From Takakia lepidozioides (lineage: Eukaryota; Streptophyta; Takakiopsida; Takakiales; Takakiaceae), in assembly GCA_030704615.1 (NCBI GenBank), contig CM060731.1, positions 8,062,001 through 8,126,000 on the forward strand: a stretch of DNA of 64,000 nt, written 5' to 3'. Of this stretch, positions 59,513-64,000 are shown piece after piece. Below the pieces are notes generated by a model, which worked only from the letters and a program-made list of their open reading frames with translations, was not told where the DNA came from and searched no databases. Position 1 is the stretch's first letter. Each line of letters opens with the position of its first letter. The translations under genes were made by a program, and so were the position numbers.

Positions 59513-59755
59513 GGCCGATTTGATAAGAGGGAGAAACAGGGTGAAATGTGTTGAAGAAGGTGCCTTCATTAACAGTGCCTGATTTGATCAATTGTGCCGC
59601 TGCTGCTGCGGCTTCCAGTTGACCATCTACCCATGCAGGTTTCTTGTACCTATCCTTCCACAGGGAATCATAGGTAATATGGAGCTTGAAATCCGGCCCT
59701 CTTGGATGAATGTGGACCCACACATCTATCTCTGCTCCTTCAGCTATCCATGCCC
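59513..59755 (-). CDS. unrecognised conserved exon (partial gene or captured fragment)
   Basis: A 243-nt minus-strand open exon, with TTTTGTGCAG before it and a perfect donor GTAAGT after it. It encodes AWIAEGAEIDVWVHIHPRGP, then DFK, YDSLWKDRYKKPAWVDGQLE, AAAAAAQLIKSG and EGTFFNTFHPVSP. Reading frame, splice sites and a second diverged copy at 57.3 kb suggest that it derives from a real protein, but I do not recognise the family. No further exon of the same gene was found up- or downstream. It lies between the CACTA-like end and the point where PPR sequence resumes, so it may be host DNA carried by a transposon. Confidence 0.5.
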
Positions 59756-60574
59756 CTGCACAAAATCATGCATATATCCTCGCATTGCTGCTAGCAGCTG
59801 ACAATGACAGCCAACTTCTATGACCCAAACCCAGAGTGAGCACAATGGCTTTGTAAGGCCAATGCCTACAGGGCATATTCAATACTACAATGACGATACG
59901 CAAGCAGCAGATACCATGTGCAAATAAAAAAACAATAAAGGTGGTGAAAGTGCGCAACCTGCCAAAGAGAGGGCGGAGTTGAGGAAGGATGAAGCAACTA
60001 CAGACATTGCGAAATGCTCTGGTGCGGGCAGAAGGGAAGACCCAGGCCCTGTCGGGGTTCAGCTGGCAAAAGAACAAGCTGCTGACAGCAACAACATGGA
60101 AGCAGAGTGGATACAAGTTGATTTTGACAAACCTGAGTCCATCAGACAAGGCATTAGAAGGCCCAAACAAAGAACACTGTCTAAAATATGTAATAACATG
60201 AGACACAGTCGTCACACACTAACCCAACATGGGTCTTGGCGAACTTTCAGCAAAGCTGAAACAATCACAGAAGCAAAAAAAGGGGCAGGACCTCAAGGGA
60301 AGATGTATAGAGTATCTTTTGCATTGATCAATGAGTACGTGGAAGAAGGAGAAGCTTACCCATTGCCAAGCACGGAGTACATGATGCAACCAACAGCACA
60401 AATATCATGTCAGTTCACTCATAATGAGCTGGAGGCACTGGATGAGTTGGACGAGATATACCATATAAGTGATCACACTCCAATAAGACTACAACAACAC
60501 CCCACATCAACATGTTGACACGGGGAAGTGCAAAGAAGGCCAAAATAGGGGATGGGATGCCTATTCTTGCTTGT
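59756..60574. other. unassigned DNA between the exon fragment and the PPR pseudogene
   Basis: A 179-codon plus-strand frame, 59979-60518, is the longest here. It is Glu/Lys/Arg-rich with no known motif and overlaps a 149-codon minus-strand frame, so it is not called as a gene. It may belong to the inserted element. Confidence 0.35.
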
Positions 60575-61800
60575 AGGGTATGCACAGCAGGGACGTGGGA
60601 TGGAGGCTTTGGAGACCTATGAGCAAATGATGTGCGACGGGTGAAGCCCGACCACATCACGTTTGTGTGCGTTTGCAGTGCGTGTGCAAGCCTGGCAGCC
60701 CTGGAAAAAGGCGAAGAGGTGCATGGCATCATTGTCAGAACTGGACTTGTACCAGATGTGATCCTGAACTCTGCCCTGGTGGACATGTATGCCAAATGTG
60801 GGTGCATGGAGGATGCAAAGGGAGTGTTCGACAATATAGTTGAATGAGATGTGATGTTGTGGAATGCAATGATCGCAGGATATGCACAGCATGGTTGTCA
60901 TAGGGAGGTCCTGCAACTATTTGAAGGAATGCAGAAGAACGGCTTGAAGCAGTATGTGTTCTCTATGCATGCAGCCACACTGGCCTTCTGAATGACGGTA
61001 GACGCTACTTCGATTCCCTGATTCAAGATCATGGTGTCACACAGTGTAGCACTTTGGCTGCATGGTGGACCTTCTTGGACGTGCGGGACAACTGGATGAG
61101 GCAGTGGACCTGATTAATAAAATGCCAATCAATCCAGATGTTGTGGTGTGGAAGGCCTTGTTTAGTGCCTGCAGAATCCATGACAATGTAGAGATGGCTC
61201 AATGTGCGGCAACATCTATCCTCAAGTGGAATGAACAAGATGCCACGACTTATGTTGCTATCAATCATCTATGATGCAGCTGGCAGGTGGGTTGATACTG
61301 TAAAGGTGAGAAGAATGATGAAGGTCAGAGGGGTTGAAAAGGAGCCAGGTCGCTGCTACATTGAGGTTTGCAACAGGGTGCACACCTTCGTTGTAGATGA
61401 CAAGTTGCATCCCAGAATTAAGGAAATCCATGTTGTGCTGAGAAGATTGTCTGGGAAGATGAAGGAGGCGGGGTATGTGCCTAACATGCACTTTGTATTG
61501 CATGATGTGGGGAGGATGAAAAGGATTTTTCTCTTTGCCACCACAGTGAGAAGCTGGCCATTGGTTTTGGGCTGATCAGCATGACCCCTAGGACGCCTCT
61601 CCGCCTCATCAAGAATCTTCGAGTGTGTGGTGACTGCCACACCTCCACCAAATTCATCTAAAGATTGTTGGCCGAGCAATTGTTGTACGGGACGCTAACC
61701 GCTTTCACCACTTTGAAGATGGGATTTGTTCTTGTGGTTACCGGTGAAAGGATGTCTTCTTGGAAAGATGCGAGTGTCTTGCTTCATTCATTGATCTGTG
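60575..61800 (+). pseudogene. PPR-E-DYW protein pseudogene
   Basis: Sixth and most complete copy of the array block (CSACASLAALEKGEEVHGII, DVILNSALVDMYAKCGCMED, AMIAGYAQHGCHREVLQLFE). The C-terminal part of a PPR-DYW protein follows: GCMVDLLGRAGQLDEAVDLI, the E motif (NPDVVVWKALFSACRIHDNV, RMMKVRGVEKEPGRCYIEV), the E+ region ([25 protein letters not shown]) and the DYW deaminase-like domain ([50 protein letters not shown]). Breaks: a TGA at 60845, frame changes near 60955 and 61045, another near 61270, and one near 61500-61550; a stop at 61660 from a 2-nt loss; and the final D-Y-W replaced by Y-R-stop. Intact relatives edit C to U in organellar RNA. Confidence 0.88.
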
Positions 61801-62039
61801 ACTTAGCTACTCACACCATCCACCATTTCCCGAAGTAGTATTGACCATGATGTACTGTTGAGTGCATTTCCTGTGCCATAAATCCACAGGAAATGATAGT
61901 GGGGTCTACCCGGCATAAGTCAGCCCATAATTGCACTTGACTAAAGGGGTGATTTTTGACTGATTCCGGTGACAGTGGATGGAAATCAGAGTGTTGTCCT
62001 AATTCTGGGTTTGGGTGGTGGAGCTTCTCCAAAGCTTCA

Positions 62040-63550
62040 AGATGGAAGTGAATACAAATTTTAATGAGCTTGATGAGAGGGGCAGCCCTGTGCACAAGTT
62101 TGTTCAGCATCTTAAATTTGGATGTATGTTTGTTTCTCGTGGTGTGGCTTTGGATAGAGCCCTTGATGAACTTGCATGAATATTGTCAAAATTCAGAATT
62201 AAAGGAGTCGAACAATGGATATTCAACCATACGAGTCCCTACTGCAACAGCTCCTACTGCAACGGTTCCTCTTCATTAGATTACGAAAGAACCAAAGATC
62301 AGCATGCCCGAGAAATTTGATGGGACGAGATCAAGATTTCGCGGTTTTGTTCAACAAGTACGACTTTTTCTACGACTACATCCACAACGCTACCCTGATT
62401 AAGGTATTCAAGTGGGATTCGTAGGCACCCTTCTATCAGGCACTGCCCTATCTTGGTTTGCACCACTATTAGAAAAAAATTCGCATTTACTATATAATTT
62501 TGAAGCATTCATGTCCGAGTTCACTGCAACGTTTGGAGAGAATGATAGAGAGAGAGTTGCAGAGACAAAGATGCGAAATCTTCGACAAGGAGCACGTCCT
62601 GCTTCCGTTTATGCTGCCGAATTTTGACAACTTGCGTGCGACCTCGACTGGAATGAGAAGAGCCTCATTAGTCAGTTTCGATGTGGGCTAAAAGATGATG
62701 TAAAAGATTTGTTGCTGACAATGCCAAACGTGAGTACACTGAGCGAATTCATCACCCAAGTCATTGCATGCGATAATCGTTTGTTCGAAAGACGTCAAGA
62801 GAAGCGATCTGGATGGTCGACGACGCATCATGCCGCTACTACTACGGCACCAAACACAAGGATCTATCAGACATCCGGTAATGATCCTATGCAGATCGAT
62901 GCTGTCCGATTCAAGCCATTGACACCACAAGAAAAACAAAGACGGCACTCGAATGAATTATGCCTTTATTGCGGAGAAGATGATCACATAGCATTAAACT
63001 GCCCCAACAAGAGAAGATTCAAAGCTCGGGGCATAACTCAAGTGTTCAATACGAGGACGTCGGAAAACGAAGATGTCCAGTCACAGTAGGGACTATGTGG
63101 CTGGACACCCCAAATTCCTCAAAAAAAAATGTCTTTTTTTACCTCCAGACCTTGTACTTTGTTTCATAGTTCCAGTAAAGATCAGGATGCAAAATCGAGA
63201 TATCTCCGTAGAAGCACTTTTGGACTTAGGCGCTTCAGCGTGTTTTATTGACAAAGACTTTGCGAATCAACACAATTTAACGCTCGTAAGAAAGAAATTC
63301 TCGGCCCTGTTGAAGTCATCGATGGACGACCGTTAACATCAGGAATATTGACCATGAAACTCAACCCCTTGAAGTAAAGCTTAAAAATCAAGCATCACAG
63401 ATTGTTTTCAATGTCATCCAGTCTCCAACAAATCCTGTGATCCTTGGACCTCCCTCGTTTGTATTTCATAATCCTGACATCGACTGGCACCATTTTTTTC
63501 CCCATCTTGAAGTAAATTGCCAGGGTACTACTCCACGTTCTTTAAAAAAA
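62040..63550 (+). pseudogene. decayed Ty3/gypsy-type gag-protease fragment
   Basis: A gag capsid region (62280-62700; LLSGTALSWFAPLLEK, FEAFMSEFTATFGE) carries in-frame stops at about 62398 and at 62625-62627. It is followed by PMQIDAVRFKPLTPQEKQRR and a CCHC zinc knuckle CLYCGEDDHIALNC (62962-63003). An aspartyl protease-like segment then runs 63180-63550 (EALLDLGASACFIDK, NPVILGPPSFV), with DLGA in place of the usual DSGA/DTGA. It ends in A-rich DNA at 63541-63570. No reverse transcriptase, RNase H or integrase is present and no LTR pair was found, so this is a truncated remnant. The gag style resembles sushi/Tcn1-like chromoviruses more than common seed-plant gypsy groups; this is from memory and unverified. 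Confidence 0.8.
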
Positions 63551-63879
63551 ATAAAAAAAAATAAAAAATATGGGATGCCATCCAGACGGAGGTTATAATC
63601 TAAGTTCTCGGGTTCACTACAAGCTGATCCTATCTTCATTTCAATTTATGAGTATTCTAATATATTATTATTTTAAGTTTTCATAGTTTTATTATTTTCA
63701 CGAAAACTTGGGTTTGTTTGCATAACTGGATAACAAAATGCGGGATGCCATCCATACATAAAGTCCATTTACTCACAACTGTACTGGCTTAAAAATTATA
63801 TTTGTTGCCAACTGGGCCAGCAGGATATTAGAAACAAGAAAGCTCGAAAACCCAAAACCGGCGGATCTGAACCCAAAGT
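63551..63879. other. AT-rich DNA with a short direct repeat
   Basis: GGGATGCCATCC occurs at about 63571 and 63740, each after an A-rich run. This could be remnants of the retroelement tail. No gene. Confidence 0.5.
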
Positions 63880-64000
63880 TGTTTTTTTTTTTTTTTTCCA
63901 AAGGGAAACCTGGGAGCGACAGCTCACAAATCAGGCCCCTTGATAGAGAGAGGAGAAAATAACCTCTCAGTAACCTCGCCGTAAGGCTTTCTGATGCGAC
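63880..64000 (-). mobile_element. SINE family A, minus strand, cut by the window end
   Basis: A T-run at 63880-63898, then GGGAAACCTGGGAGCGACAG, then CTCACAAATCAGGCCCCTTG, as in the full copy at 19.3 kb. The tRNA-like head should lie beyond 64000. Confidence 0.75.

Noticed and set aside
59979-60518. 179-codon plus-strand frame
   Set aside because: No motif, opposed by a long minus-strand frame, and within probable inserted DNA.
1-64000. CRISPR arrays, bacterial operons or defence systems
   Set aside because: None seen; the tandem repeats lack regular unique spacers, and the genes are intron-containing plant genes.

Overview
This is a stretch of a land-plant nuclear genome. The genes are interrupted by short GT-AG introns (plus one AT-AC intron). 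Plant-type families are present (BZR/BES1 factor, ACT-repeat ACR protein, MEKK1-type MAPKKK, PPR-DYW relics), and gene-free DNA full of transposon remnants separates the genes. The abundance and style of the PPR relics and the sushi/Tcn1-like look of the gag fragment would suit a seed-free plant (lycophyte, fern or bryophyte). The sequence alone does not settle this, and I hold it only as a guess.

Four genes can be reconstructed completely, with every exon junction in phase. (1) Plus strand, 469-2406: a 123-residue Bud20/ZNF593-type C2H2 zinc-finger protein whose first intron is a textbook U12-type AT-AC intron, with a telo-box about 250 bp upstream. (2) Minus strand, 6905-4584: a two-exon BZR/BES1-family factor (340 aa) whose DNA-binding domain resembles the BZR domain of BAM7/BAM8 but which carries no beta-amylase domain. 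(3) Minus strand, 38308-35798: a seven-exon ACR protein with four ACT domains (457 aa). (4) Minus strand, 55066-48566: an eleven-exon MEKK1-like MAPKKK (710 aa) with all kinase catalytic motifs.

Between the genes (7-35 kb and 40-48 kb) the DNA is accessory and repeat-rich. It holds an inverted-repeat element with internal tandem repeats (7.4-8.15 kb), two tRNA-derived SINE families, and two non-autonomous hAT elements with 8-bp target duplications (25.4 and 42.1 kb); a third probable one abuts the second. It also holds a complete but decayed pogo-type DNA transposon with TA duplications nested in an older inverted-repeat element (28.8-32.15 kb), a mitochondrial cox1 fragment (32.2 kb), and a large inverted duplication with minisatellites (43.6-45.8 kb).

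The last 8 kb (56.9-64 kb) holds tandem PPR repeat relics broken by a CACTA-like terminus, a PPR-DYW pseudogene, two inverted copies of an unrecognised exon, a decayed Ty3/gypsy-type gag-protease fragment and a SINE end running off the window.

The four intact genes do not form a pathway or cluster. They act in ribosome biogenesis, hormone/sugar-linked transcription, amino-acid sensing and MAPK signalling. The mobile and duplicated elements between them are the unusual part of the window.
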